A DNA stretch of 64,000 bases, from assembly GCF_033366695.1 (NCBI RefSeq), contig NZ_JAOBTQ010000001.1, positions 5,766,001 to 5,830,000 on the forward strand, written 5' to 3'. Shown here piece after piece: positions 54,468 to 63,160 of this stretch. The notes under the pieces were generated by a model. The model did no database searches, was not told where the DNA came from, and worked only from the letters and a program-made list of their open reading frames with translations. Numbering within the stretch: position 1 is the first letter of the stretch; each line of letters begins with the position of its first letter. Source of the DNA: Streptomyces sp. SCL15-4. GTDB taxonomy: Bacteria; Actinomycetota; Actinomycetes; Streptomycetales; Streptomycetaceae. The position numbers were made by a program, and so were the translations under genes.

Positions 54468-55289
54468 TCAGCCGCGCAGTTCCGCGAGCACCGCGTCCGT
54501 GAAGGCCGGCCACGCCTCGATGGCCCAAGGGCCGAACGCGCGGTCGGTCAGGGCGATCCCGGCCGCCCGGGCGTCGGGGTCGATCCACAGGAACGTACCG
54601 GACTGCCCGAAGTGTCCGAACGTGCGCGCCGAGGACGAGGAGCCCGTCCAGTGCGGGGACTTGCCGTCGCGGATCTCGAAGCCCAGCCCCCAGTCGTTGG
54701 GGTTCTGGTGCCCGTATCCCGGCAGCACGCCCTTGGTCCCCGGGTACTGCACGGTCATCGCCGCCGCCACCGTCCGCGGGTCCAGCAGCCGGGGCGCCTG
54801 CACCTCCGCCGCGAACCGCAGCAGGTCCTCGACCGTCGACACCCCGTCCTTCGCCGGCGAGCCCTCCAGCGACGTGGCCGTCATGCCCAGCGGCTCCAGC
54901 ACGGCCTGGCGCAGATACTCCGCGAACGGCATCCCGGCGGCCTCGGCGATGTGCTCCCCGAGCTGCTCGAACCCGGCGTTGGAGTACAGCCGCCGTTCCC
55001 CGGGCGGCGCCGTCACCCGGTGCTCGTCGAAGGCCAGACCCGAGGTGTGCGCGAGGAGATGACGGACCGTCGCTCCGGGCGGACCGGCCGGCTCGTCCAG
55101 TTCGATCGCGCCCTCCTCGTAGGCGACGAGCGCCGCGTAGGCCGCGAGCGGCTTGGTGACGGAGGCCAGCGGGAAGCGGTGCCCGACGGGACCGTGCGTC
55201 CCGAGGACGGTCCCGTCGGCTCGTACGACTCCCGCCGCGGCGGTGGGGACGGGCCAGTTCTCGATCAGCGCCAGACTCTGCAACGACAT
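54468..55289 (-). CDS. Serine hydrolase of the beta-lactamase/class C family
   Basis: 273 aa. Active-site SxxK in LASVTKPLA (about residue 43), YxN in RLYSNAGFE, and HFGQSG in place of the KTG box. It is likely a D-alanyl carboxypeptidase- or esterase-like hydrolase and not a resistance beta-lactamase. There is no signal peptide, so it is cytoplasmic. The ribosome site is weak. The gene is convergent with pirin, with a 22-bp gap. Confidence 0.9.
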   Translation of the reverse strand: MSLQSLALIENWPVPTAAAGVVRADGTVLGTHGPVGHRFPLASVTKPLAAYAALVAYEEGAIELDEPAGPPGATVRHLLAHTSGLAFDEHRVTAPPGERRLYSNAGFEQLGEHIAEAAGMPFAEYLRQAVLEPLGMTATSLEGSPAKDGVSTVEDLLRFAAEVQAPRLLDPRTVAAAMTVQYPGTKGVLPGYGHQNPNDWGLGFEIRDGKSPHWTGSSSSARTFGHFGQSGTFLWIDPDARAAGIALTDRAFGPWAIEAWPAFTDAVLAELRG

Positions 55290-55383
55290 GCGTCCGAGCC
55301 TATGCGGCCCACGGCGCCGGCCGCATCGACGGGTCCGGTCCCCGCTTCCGCGCCCGGTCCTGCGGATTTCTCACCGGAGCGGC

Positions 55384-55414
55384 TTGCTTCGAGTGCACTC
55401 CAAGGCCATAGCGT
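55384..55414 (+). promoter_or_regulatory. MerR-type promoter with 19-bp spacer and central palindrome
   Basis: -35 TTGCTT (55384-55389) and -10 TAGCGT (55409-55414) are 19 bp apart, the over-long spacing that MerR proteins correct by twisting DNA. The perfect palindrome GAGTGCACTC (55391-55400) occupies the spacer. The start point would fall at or next to the ATG at 55421, so the mRNA is probably leaderless. Confidence 0.75.
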
Positions 55415-55420
55415 GGAGGC

Positions 55421-55885
55421 ATGACGGTGATGCAGACCACGCCAGCGGCCACCGAGCACGCCACCCCCGCCGACATCTGCTCCGCCCCTCCCCGGCGCCA
55501 CCCCCGGCCCGACGGCCAGGACCGCTACACGATCAGCGAGGTCGTCGCGTTCACCGGCCTGACCGCGCACACCCTGCGGTGGTACGAGCGGATCGGGCTG
55601 ATGCCGCACGTCGACCGCTCGCACACCGGCCAGCGCCGCTACAGCAACCGCGACCTGGACTGGCTGGACTTCGTGACCAAGCTCCGGCTGACCGGCATGC
55701 CGGTGGCGGACATGGTGCGGTACGCGGAACTCGTCCGCCGTGGCGAGGACACGTACGCGGAGCGGCAGGCCCTGCTGGAGTCGACCCGCCGGGACGTCCT
55801 GAACAGGATCGCCGAACTGCGGGACACGCTCGCCGTACTCGACCGCAAGATCAGCTTTTACGCGATGGAGGGAACTTCTCGATGA
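55421..55885 (+). CDS. MerR family transcriptional regulator
   Basis: 154 aa. YTISEVVAFTGLTAHTLRWYERIGLM and GQRRYSNRDLDWLDFVTKLRLTGMP form the MerR winged helix at about residues 36-95, and a dimerisation coiled coil ends the protein. No metal-binding cysteines are in the C-terminal part; the single Cys20 is in the N-terminal extension. The effector is likely an organic compound or redox state. It sits behind the 19-bp-spacer promoter and overlaps the aldo/keto reductase gene (ATGA), so it regulates its own operon. Confidence 0.93.
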   Translation: MTVMQTTPAATEHATPADICSAPPRRHPRPDGQDRYTISEVVAFTGLTAHTLRWYERIGLMPHVDRSHTGQRRYSNRDLDWLDFVTKLRLTGMPVADMVRYAELVRRGEDTYAERQALLESTRRDVLNRIAELRDTLAVLDRKISFYAMEGTSR

Positions 55886-56898
55886 CCGACGCCAGGATTC
55901 CGACGGTACGACTCGGCGCGGACGGACCGGAGGTCGGCGTACAGGGCCTGGGCTGCATGGGCATGAACTTCGGCTACGGCCCGACGGACGCCGGCCAGGC
56001 CCGTGCCGCGCTGGACCGGGCGCTGGAGCTGGGCGTGACGCTGTACGACACGGCGGACGCCTACGGCGACGGGGAGAACGAGCGGTTCCTCTCCCCGTTC
56101 TTCAAGGCGCACCGGGACGAGGTGGTCGTCGCCACCAAGTTCGCCCTGTCGATTCCGCCGGACGACCCGACCAAGCGGATCATCCGCAACGACGCGCCCT
56201 ACATCCGCCAGGCGGTCGAGGCCAGCCTGAAGCGGCTGGACATCGACGTGATCGACCTCTACTACATGCACCGCCGCGATGTGAACGTCCCCATCGAGGA
56301 GACCGTCGGCACGATGGCGGAGCTGGTCCGCGAGGGCAAGGTCAAGCACCTCGGGCTCAGCGAGGTCACCGCGGACGAACTGCGCACCGCCCACGCCGTG
56401 CACCCGATCGCGGCCGTGCAGTCGGAATGGTCCCTGTTCAGCCGGGACATCGAGGCCAGGGTCGTACCGGCCGCGCGGGACCTGGGCGTGGCCCTGGTGC
56501 CGTACTCGCCGCTCGGTCGAGGCTTCCTCACCGGCTCCTTCACCAACGCCGAGCAGGACCTCACGTCCGACGACTTCCGCCGTCAGCACCCCCGCTTCAC
56601 CGGCGCCAACGCGTCCGCCAACGCGGCCCTGCTGGAGCCGATCCGGGCCGTCGCCGAGGCCCGCGGCGCCACTCTCGGCCAGATCGCCCTGGCCTGGGCG
56701 CAGCAGCGGGCGTCGGTCGCCGGCCTGACCGTGGTGCCGATCCCGGGCACCCGCAAGCCGGGCCGGGTCGAGGAGAACGTGGCGGCGACCCGCATCACCC
56801 TGACGGAAGAGGAGCTGACCGCACTGGAGCCGATCGCCGCCCACGTGGCAGGCGACCGCTACCCGGACATGCGCTTCGCCTCGGCGGGCCGCGAGTAA
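55882..56898 (+). CDS. Aldo/keto reductase
   Basis: 338 aa. Catalytic tetrad Asp and Tyr in YDTADAYGDGENE, Lys in VVATKFAL and His in YYMHRRD. It has the VPYSPLGRGFLTG and IPGTRKPGRVEENVAA cofactor motifs of NADPH-dependent AKRs. It reduces aldehydes or ketones. The ATG at 55882 overlaps the MerR stop by 4 bp, so both are induced together, probably by a reactive carbonyl. Confidence 0.95.
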   Translation: MTDARIPTVRLGADGPEVGVQGLGCMGMNFGYGPTDAGQARAALDRALELGVTLYDTADAYGDGENERFLSPFFKAHRDEVVVATKFALSIPPDDPTKRIIRNDAPYIRQAVEASLKRLDIDVIDLYYMHRRDVNVPIEETVGTMAELVREGKVKHLGLSEVTADELRTAHAVHPIAAVQSEWSLFSRDIEARVVPAARDLGVALVPYSPLGRGFLTGSFTNAEQDLTSDDFRRQHPRFTGANASANAALLEPIRAVAEARGATLGQIALAWAQQRASVAGLTVVPIPGTRKPGRVEENVAATRITLTEEELTALEPIAAHVAGDRYPDMRFASAGRE

Positions 56899-57039
56899 CG
56901 ACCCTTGGCCGGGCCGAGCGGGCGGCCGGTCTGGGCTGGTCAGCCGGTCTGGGCGGGCCGGATAGGCCGGCCGAATGAGCCTGACCGGGCGGCCCCGGGC
57001 GGACCCGCCGGTCCGGCTACGCCGGTCGCCTGGCCGCCG

Positions 57040-57066
57040 CGTGGGCCGTCGGCCGCGCGGCCCACG
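57040..57066. terminator. Hairpin in the GC-rich gap after the aldo/keto reductase
   Basis: 9-bp arms CGTGGGCCG / CGGCCCACG with a 9-nt loop. It lies in a 256-bp stretch (56899-57154) of degenerate GGCCGG- and GGTCTGGG-type short repeats that holds no supported gene. Confidence 0.5.
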
Positions 57067-57154
57067 GCCGTCGGTCGCGTGAGCCGGTCCGTCCGGGCGG
57101 CCGGTCACGCCGGCCGGTCTGCTCGGCCGGCGGGCTGGCGGGAGGCCCGAAGGG

Positions 57155-58003
57155 TCACAGCTCTGCCAGCAGTTCCGCCTTCTTGCTGGAGAATTCCTCG
57201 TCGGTGACCAGTCCGGCCTGGTGCAGTTCCCCCAGGTGCCGGATGCGTTCGGCGATGTCGGCGGGATCGCGCCGGGCCGGGGCCGGTATCGCGGGCACCG
57301 GCCCCCGGGTGCGCACGGCGGCGAGCACCGCCGCGGCGAACGGCAGCGACTCGTGCACCGGGCCGTAGCCCAGCCCGAAGACGACGGCCGCCGGGTCCTG
57401 GTCGGGCTGCGCGGGCGCCGCCGGATCGGCCGACCGCCTGATCAGCCGCAGGTGTCCCTCGAAGACCTCCGGCGACCGCCACTCCACCCCGCTCAGCTCG
57501 GTCACCGCGAAGCTCTGGTCGCCGGCCTTCCACTTCGCCGAGGACGCCCCCGTCCAGGACCAGCGGAACTGTACCGACGTCCCGTCGAAGGACGCCTTGC
57601 CGTCGTACGCCTTGAACTGGAGCGGTGCCCCGGGCGCCGCGACCAGGTGCCGGTCGGCGGGGCCCGACTCGGTGAGCAGCCCCTTCAGTTCGTCGGCGTA
57701 GTACTCCGCGAGGGTCTCCCGCTCGGCCGGCAGCACCAGCCGGTAGGGATCGGAGCCCTCCTTCAGCTGCCCGTCGGCCGCCTCCATCAGCGGATCGGCG
57801 CCTGCCCGCGGCCGCAGGCGCAGCACGACCGTCCCCCGCCTGCCCGGGTCCAGCGTCACGCCCTCGACCGCGGCCAGCGGGATCCGGCGCTCGCCCAGCG
57901 CCTGGAACAGCTTCGGTGTTCGAATCCCCCGTTCGTAACGGATGAGCACGGAGTCGGACTCGAACTCCCAGACGGCATGAAATCCCGCCAGTACGTCACC
58001 CAT
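57155..58003 (-). CDS. DUF4429/SHOCT domain protein
   Basis: 282 aa. Two DUF4429 repeats (ESDSVLIRYERGIRTPKLFQ with IPLAAVEGVTLDPGRRG, then AYDGKASFDGTSVQFRWSW) and a C-terminal SHOCT motif (RIRHLGELHQAGLVTDEEFSSKKAELL, about 250-280). SHOCT domains mediate oligomerisation. The function is unknown. The ATG at 58003 (MGDVLAGFHAVWEF) is the start I recall for relatives. A GTG at 58024 with a GGAGGG site five bases upstream is a reasonable alternative. The gene follows the alpha/beta hydrolase on the same strand. Confidence 0.9.
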   Translation of the reverse strand: MGDVLAGFHAVWEFESDSVLIRYERGIRTPKLFQALGERRIPLAAVEGVTLDPGRRGTVVLRLRPRAGADPLMEAADGQLKEGSDPYRLVLPAERETLAEYYADELKGLLTESGPADRHLVAAPGAPLQFKAYDGKASFDGTSVQFRWSWTGASSAKWKAGDQSFAVTELSGVEWRSPEVFEGHLRLIRRSADPAAPAQPDQDPAAVVFGLGYGPVHESLPFAAAVLAAVRTRGPVPAIPAPARRDPADIAERIRHLGELHQAGLVTDEEFSSKKAELLAEL

Positions 58004-58069
58004 GCGGCTCATCGTATGCGGCACGTGTCCCTCCGTCGCCACCCGCGCAGACCGCACTTCCCGCTGTTT

Positions 58070-59287
58070 CTACGCGCGTTCGGCCGTCGGCGTGCCGGAC
58101 AGACCGGACCGGCACGCATCGTCCTCCCGTGCGCACGTCACCTCGCTGTACGCGCCCGCCCCGACGGCGGCGAGATTGCGCAGGCTGTCCGTGCCGGGCT
58201 GGAAGTAGCCGCTGTGCCCCTCGGCGTCCCGGGCCGACAGCACCCGCGCCCCGAACCCCGCCGACACCGGGTCGGCGCCATGACCGAGGCCGCCCAGCTC
58301 CAGATAGGGCACGTCGCGCACCCAGTCGCTGGCGTCCCGCATGGCCCACACCCGGGCCGTCGTGCCGAGGCCGGCGGCGCCGGCGGCACGCATGCCGGGG
58401 CTCGCGGCCACCGCTATGTCGGCGACCCGGCGGGGCATGTCGCGTGCGGCGACCCCGCAGAGCACCGAGCCGTAGCTATGACAGAACATCGACACCGGGG
58501 CCCGGCCGGGCAGCGCGCGCAGCAGCGCGTTCAGCCGTACGGCGCCCTCCTCGGCGCGCAGTCCGGTGGCCGCGTCCACCCCGAGCCCGTCGGGCGAGGT
58601 GTAGTCGGCCCAGGCGATCACGGCCGTGCGGGTCGTGGGTCGCACCGTCCGCTCGGCCGCGTACAGCGCCTTGGCCATGCCGACCGGGGCGGTGTAGGGG
58701 CGGTTGGTCCGCTGGAAGGTGAGCAGGTCGGTGTCCACGCCGGGGACGACGACCGAGATCCGCCGGGCCGAGGCGAGGTCGCCGAACACCTCGGCGATCC
58801 GGCCCGATCCCTCGGGGTCGAAGGCCAGGATCTGCCGGCCCGCGCTCAGCAGGGATTCGTAGCGGTGCATCCGCCGGCCCGCGTCCTGCTGGCCGGCCGT
58901 GCTGAGCCGGCTGTCGTGCATGCGCCCGCGTTCGCTCTTGCGGGCCTGCTCCAGCGCGAGGTGGTTGGCCCGGTAGCGCAGCGACACCGGGGCGCCGTTC
59001 ATGTTGCCGACCGCGAGCGGATAGCGGCGGGCCAGCCGGTCGCGGTCGCCCGGGGTGAGCGAGCCGAAGAACCGGGCGAGCCGGGCCGGGGCGGCCTCGG
59101 GGTCCGGCAGCCTCAGGCCGTGCAGGTGGCCGTGCTGCCACTGGGCGAGCGAGGCCGCGAGCGCCGACGACTCCCGGTGGGTGCGCAGGGCGGTCCAGCC
59201 GGTGGTCGCGAGCATCACGAACACCACGGCCAGCGCCGGCAGGGCGCGCCAGATGTTGAGGTGCGGGGAGGTGTCGAAGGAAGTCAC
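58070..59287 (-). CDS. DUF1023-type alpha/beta hydrolase, membrane-anchored
   Basis: 405 aa. One N-terminal membrane helix (LPALAVVFVMLATTGWTAL, about 16-34), a helical lid region, then a hydrolase fold with nucleophile elbow FCHSYGSVLCG (about residue 274). Cys replaces the first Gly of the GxSxG motif. Asp and His candidates lie in GGLGHGADPVSAG and EGHSGYFQPGTDSL. Substrate unknown. The GTG at 59287 lacks a clear ribosome site. Confidence 0.87.
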   Translation of the reverse strand: MTSFDTSPHLNIWRALPALAVVFVMLATTGWTALRTHRESSALAASLAQWQHGHLHGLRLPDPEAAPARLARFFGSLTPGDRDRLARRYPLAVGNMNGAPVSLRYRANHLALEQARKSERGRMHDSRLSTAGQQDAGRRMHRYESLLSAGRQILAFDPEGSGRIAEVFGDLASARRISVVVPGVDTDLLTFQRTNRPYTAPVGMAKALYAAERTVRPTTRTAVIAWADYTSPDGLGVDAATGLRAEEGAVRLNALLRALPGRAPVSMFCHSYGSVLCGVAARDMPRRVADIAVAASPGMRAAGAAGLGTTARVWAMRDASDWVRDVPYLELGGLGHGADPVSAGFGARVLSARDAEGHSGYFQPGTDSLRNLAAVGAGAYSEVTCAREDDACRSGLSGTPTAERA

Positions 59288-59390
59288 TGGGAGGACACAC
59301 TAGGAGAGCGAGCGGGTCTCGGGGTAACCGAGTGACAGGGATCACGTTTCGGCGGTCGGCGGGCACGGAGCGGGCGCTCTGCCAACGATC

Positions 59391-60017
59391 TCAGGCGGTC
59401 CGCCAGTTTCCGGTCAGCGCCGAACCCACCTGATCGAGGTACGACGTGGTGAGCGTCCGAATCACCTCGGGTCCGGAGTCCTCGCTCGTGCACCACTGCC
59501 GTTCGGTGACCCGCATCACGCCGCCGAACACGGCCACCGCCAGCCGGGGCCGGGGGTCGGTGTCCATGTCGACGCCCTCCCGCTCGGCCAGCACCCGCGC
59601 GAGCGCCTCCTCCGTCGCGGCCAGCCGGCGCAGCCGGGCGGCGAGCAGCGGCGGCTCGGCCTCGATCGTCCGGTACATGCTCAGGTGCAGCTCGACCGGC
59701 ACCACCGACTCGACGGTCTCGCGCATCTCGTCCCAGCTGTCCAGGAACGCCTGGCGCAGGGCCCGCATCGGCGCCTCGTGCGGCGGGCGGGTCCGTACGG
59801 CCGCCACGAACGCCGCCTCGGCCATGTCCTGGACCGCGAAGGCCACGTCCTCCTTGCCCGCGAAGTAACGGAAGAAGGTGCGCTGCGAGACGTCGACGGC
59901 CTCGGCGATCTCGTCGACGGTCGTCCGCTCGTACCCCTGTGTGGTGAACAGTTCGAGAGCGGCCCGCAGCAGCGATTCCCGTGTGCGCCGCTTCTTGCGC
60001 TCGCGCAGCGTCTCCAT
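59391..60017 (-). CDS. TetR family transcriptional regulator
   Basis: 208 aa. N-terminal helix-turn-helix RESLLRAALELFTTQGYERTT, VDEIAEAVDVSQRTFFRYFAGKED at about 13-55, and a C-terminal ligand domain. Divergent from an EmrB/QacA exporter across a 126-bp region, the typical arrangement for a drug-responsive repressor. The ATG at 60017 has AGGAGAG 7 nt upstream. Confidence 0.95.
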   Translation of the reverse strand: METLRERKKRRTRESLLRAALELFTTQGYERTTVDEIAEAVDVSQRTFFRYFAGKEDVAFAVQDMAEAAFVAAVRTRPPHEAPMRALRQAFLDSWDEMRETVESVVPVELHLSMYRTIEAEPPLLAARLRRLAATEEALARVLAEREGVDMDTDPRPRLAVAVFGGVMRVTERQWCTSEDSGPEVIRTLTTSYLDQVGSALTGNWRTA

Positions 60018-60107
60018 CGGCCACTCTCCTGGTGAACGAGGGCGGAACGTCCGTCCGGCCCGGTCTGACCCCCATTTTTCGTGTCAGTAACCGACTAGTG
60101 AATTGGT

Positions 60108-60137
60108 TTGTCAACTGTCAGCGGCTGTCACTAATCT
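60108..60137 (+). promoter_or_regulatory. Promoter of the MFS exporter gene, with repeats likely bound by TetR
   Basis: -35 TTGTCA (60108-60113), 18-bp spacer, -10 TAATCT (60132-60137), six bases before the ATG at 60144. Flanking direct repeats TGTCAGTAACCGA (60082-60094) and TGTCACTAATCTGA (60126-60139) and two GACTAGT copies (60093, 60146) are candidate TetR-binding sites. Confidence 0.6.
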
Positions 60138-60143
60138 GAGTGT

Positions 60144-61763
60144 ATGACTAGTCAGACCACCATCGACGCGACGGGGCCGGGGGACGGGACGCCGGCCGCT
60201 CCGTCCGGGCCGCAGCCGGCCGCGGGCCTGCGCGGCCACCCGTGGCTCACGCTGATCACCGTCGCCGTAGGGGTCATGATGGTGGCCCTCGACGGCACCA
60301 TCGTGGCCATCGCCAACCCGGCCATCGGCAAGGACCTGCACGCCAGCTGGGCCCAGCTCCAGTGGATCACCAACGCCTACTTCCTGGCGCTCGCGGTCTC
60401 GCTGATCACCGCCGGCAAGCTGGGCGACCGCTTCGGCCACCGGCAGACGTTCCTCATCGGTGTCACCGGCTTCGCCGCCGCCTCCGGCGCCATCGGGCTG
60501 TCGGACAGCATCGCCGCGGTCGTCACCTTCCGTGTCTTCCAGGGCCTGTTCGGCGCGCTGCTGATGCCGGCCGCGCTCGGCCTGCTGCGGGCGACCTTCC
60601 CGGCCGAGAAGCTCAACATGGCGATCGGCATCTGGGGCATGGTGATCGGCGCCTCCACGGCCGGCGGCCCGATCCTCGGCGGTGTCCTCGTCGAGCACGT
60701 CAACTGGCAGTCGGTGTTCTTCATCAACGTGCCGGTCGGCGCCCTCGCCCTCGTGCTGGGCATGCTGATCCTGCTCGACCACCGCGCCGAGAACGCCCCG
60801 CGCTCCTTCGACCTGCTGGGCATCGCCCTGCTCTCCGGCGCGATGTTCTGCCTGGTCTGGGCCCTGATCAAGGCTCCGGCGTGGGGCTGGGGCGACGGCA
60901 AGACCTGGCTGTTCCTGATCGCCTCGGTCGTCGGCTTCGCCCTGTTCGCCCTCTGGGAGAAGCGGGTGCGAGAGCCGCTGATCCCGCTGGCGCTGTTCCG
61001 CTCGGTCGCGCTGTCCGCGGGTGTGGTGCTGATGGTCCTGATGGCCATCGCGTTCATGGGCGGTCTGTTCTTCGTCACCTTCTACCTGCAGAACGTCCAC
61101 GGCATGAGCCCGATCGACGCGGGCCTGCACCTGCTGCCGCTGACCGGCATGATGATCGTCGGCTCACCGCTGGCCGGCGTCCTCATCACCAAGGCCGGCC
61201 CGCGGATACCGCTGGCGGGCGGCATGGCCGTCACCGCGATCGCCATGTACGGCATGTCCACGCTGGAGGAGAACACCGGCAGCGGTCTGATGTCCGTGTG
61301 GTTCGCCCTGCTCGGCCTCGGTCTCGCCCCGGTCATGGTCGGCGCCACGGAGGTCATCGTCGGCAACGCCCCGATGGAGCTGTCCGGTGTCGCGGGCGGT
61401 CTCCAGCAGGCGGCCATGCAGATCGGCGGCAGCCTCGGTACGGCCGTGCTCGGCGCGGTGATGGCCTCCAAGGTCGACCACACGCTGGCCGGCAACTGGG
61501 CGGACGCCGGGCTGCCGGAGCTGCCCCCGCAGCAGCTGCACCAGGCGGCCGAGGCGGTTCAGCAGGGCGTCGCGCCGGTGGCCGAGGGCACTCCGGCACC
61601 CATCGCCGAGAAGATCACCGAGGTGGCGCACCACACCTTCATCGACGGCATGAGCCTCGCCTCCCTCGTGGCGGCGGGCGTGGCCGCGGTCGCCGTCCTC
61701 GTCGCGCTGCTCACCAAGCGCGGCACCAACGCGGAGGCGGGCGCGGGCGTGGGCCACATCTGA
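60144..61763 (+). CDS. MFS drug exporter, DHA2 (EmrB/QacA) type
   Basis: 539 aa, 14 predicted membrane segments. Motif C-like and motif A: LDGTIVAIANPAIG in TM1, AGKLGDRFGHRQTFLIG after TM2 and FQGLFGALLMPAALGLLRATFP. Proton-driven efflux of drugs or metabolites. Insertion of about 55 hydrophilic residues (near 460-510) precedes the last helix, normal for the DHA2 group. The start is leaderless or nearly so. It is controlled by the divergent TetR gene. Confidence 0.95.
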   Translation: MTSQTTIDATGPGDGTPAAPSGPQPAAGLRGHPWLTLITVAVGVMMVALDGTIVAIANPAIGKDLHASWAQLQWITNAYFLALAVSLITAGKLGDRFGHRQTFLIGVTGFAAASGAIGLSDSIAAVVTFRVFQGLFGALLMPAALGLLRATFPAEKLNMAIGIWGMVIGASTAGGPILGGVLVEHVNWQSVFFINVPVGALALVLGMLILLDHRAENAPRSFDLLGIALLSGAMFCLVWALIKAPAWGWGDGKTWLFLIASVVGFALFALWEKRVREPLIPLALFRSVALSAGVVLMVLMAIAFMGGLFFVTFYLQNVHGMSPIDAGLHLLPLTGMMIVGSPLAGVLITKAGPRIPLAGGMAVTAIAMYGMSTLEENTGSGLMSVWFALLGLGLAPVMVGATEVIVGNAPMELSGVAGGLQQAAMQIGGSLGTAVLGAVMASKVDHTLAGNWADAGLPELPPQQLHQAAEAVQQGVAPVAEGTPAPIAEKITEVAHHTFIDGMSLASLVAAGVAAVAVLVALLTKRGTNAEAGAGVGHI

Positions 61764-61889
61764 CGGTCCCTCCCGGCGGAGTTCGCCTATCAGGGTGACT
61801 CCTCTGAAGATCGCTGGATCCCGGCGCGCGCCGCAGGTCACAGTGGGTCAACTCCTGCGCAGGACAGGGGAGGGCCACGGGGCCGCGGC

Positions 61890-61916
61890 GCGCGCTGTCG
61901 GAGGGGGACAGCGCGC
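61890..61916 (+). terminator. Hairpin between the MFS exporter and DUF4190 genes
   Basis: 10-bp arms GCGCGCTGTC / GACAGCGCGC with a 7-nt loop, 126 bp after the exporter stop and 73 bp before the DUF4190 start. The rest of the 226-bp gap shows no supported gene. Confidence 0.6.
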
Positions 61917-61989
61917 CCGGTCTGCTCCGGCGGAACCGGGGTACCCGCACCGTGGAGCCGAACTGTCCATATGCCTCAGGGAGTTGATG

Positions 61990-62295
61990 ATGGCAGGCTT
62001 CGGGCAAGGAACACGCGGGTACCCCCGGTCGCGAGGCCGGACGTGGCAACGCACCGGGCCGGACCGCGCGACGCTCGGGATCATCGGCGCGATCTGCGCG
62101 GTGGCCGGCTTCTTCGCGCTGGGGATCGTCCTCGGTCCCGTGGCGATCTTCTGCGGCTGGCAGTCGATGGGCCGCAGCTGGTCCGGCGAACGCAATGTGC
62201 CGGCGCTGGTCGCCCTGATCCTGGGCGCGATCGACACCCTGCTCGCCGTCATCGCCCTCGCGGGCGCGGCGACCTGGGGCAACGGGCTCCTCTAG
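61990..62295 (+). CDS. DUF4190 small membrane protein
   Basis: 101 aa. Two membrane helices (ATLGIIGAICAVAGFFALGIVLGPVAIF split by a Gly hinge, and VALILGAIDTLLAVIALAGAA) around a short GWQSMGRSWSGERN loop fit DUF4190. No function is known. The ATG at 61990 is chosen over the preceding in-frame ATG (61987) because GGGAG is then 6 nt away. Its TAG lies on the palindrome CTAG that also forms the stop of the convergent channel gene, so the genes overlap by 4 bp. Confidence 0.85.
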   Translation: MAGFGQGTRGYPRSRGRTWQRTGPDRATLGIIGAICAVAGFFALGIVLGPVAIFCGWQSMGRSWSGERNVPALVALILGAIDTLLAVIALAGAATWGNGLL

Positions 62296-63092
62296 GGAGC
62301 TTGCGGCCCGTTGCCGGGCGCGGGTCCGCTGTGGCTGTCGGCACAGCCGCCCGCGCCCCTTCGGGGTGCCGCCTCCGTCAGCCGCGCCACCTCGGCGCGC
62401 AGCAGCCGCACCTCCTCGGCCAGGGAGGCGATCGCCTCCGTCTGCCGGCGCTCCTCCACGTCGTCCTTCTCGAAACGCGAGATGAACCACGCGGCGATGT
62501 TCGCGGTGACGACACCGAGCAGGGCGATCCCGGAGAGCATCAGACCGACCGCGATCATCCGCCCGAGCCCCGTCGTCGGCGCGTGGTCCCCGTATCCGAC
62601 GGTCGTCATCGTGGTGAACGACCACCACACCGCGTCACCCAGTGTCCTGATGTTCCCGCGCGGCGACTCCCGCTCCACGGACAGCACCGCCAGCGAGCCG
62701 AACATCAGCAGGCCGATCACGGAGCCGACGACATACGTGGTCAGCTTGATCTGCGGGGCCATCCGCGCCCGCCGGCCCACCAGCAGCAGCGTCGACACCA
62801 GCCGCAGCAGCCGCAGCGGCTGCAGGACCGGCAGCACGACCGCGCACAGGTCGACCCAGTGCCGTCGCACGAACGCCCTCCGTTGCGGGGCGAGCGCCAG
62901 CCGGACCAGGTAGTCCAAGGCGAACGCGCCCCACACCACCCACTCGACCCCGGTGCACAGGGCCGTCAGGGAGCGCCCGGCGGAGGCGTCCACGATGGGC
63001 ACCGCGTAGGCGACGGCGAACGCCACCGTGAGCGCCAGCAGCGGCCGTTCGCTATACCGCTCCCAGCGCGCCTGGGCGGACAGTTGCTCCAT
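62292..63092 (-). CDS. Voltage-gated-like potassium channel
   Basis: 266 aa. Four N-terminal voltage-sensor-like helices (with RRAFVRRHW and an arginine-bearing PLRLLRLVSTLLLVGRR segment), a pore loop with the selectivity filter TMTTVGYGDHAPTT (about residue 167) and the flanking S5-S6 helices. A C-terminal coiled coil (VEERRQTEAIASLAEEVRLLRAEVARL) should drive tetramer assembly. The ATG at 63092 precedes MEQLSAQARW. Convergent with the DUF4190 gene. Confidence 0.92.
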   Translation of the reverse strand: MEQLSAQARWERYSERPLLALTVAFAVAYAVPIVDASAGRSLTALCTGVEWVVWGAFALDYLVRLALAPQRRAFVRRHWVDLCAVVLPVLQPLRLLRLVSTLLLVGRRARMAPQIKLTTYVVGSVIGLLMFGSLAVLSVERESPRGNIRTLGDAVWWSFTTMTTVGYGDHAPTTGLGRMIAVGLMLSGIALLGVVTANIAAWFISRFEKDDVEERRQTEAIASLAEEVRLLRAEVARLTEAAPRRGAGGCADSHSGPAPGNGPQAP

Positions 63093-63115
63093 GGCCGCAT
63101 CGTAAAGAAACGGTA

Positions 63116-63145
63116 AGCCCCGCGCCCCGGGAGGGGCGCGGGGCT
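63116..63145 (-). terminator. Terminator downstream of aceE
   Basis: Perfect 13-bp arms AGCCCCGCGCCCC / GGGGCGCGGGGCT with a GGGA loop, 16 bp after the aceE stop on the minus strand. Confidence 0.85.
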
Positions 63146-63160
63146 GTGTCCGGAATGCGG

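Noticed and set aside
54468..55289. Antibiotic-resistance class C beta-lactamase
   Set aside because: SxxK and YxN are present but no signal peptide and no KTG box; a carboxypeptidase/esterase-like hydrolase is more likely.
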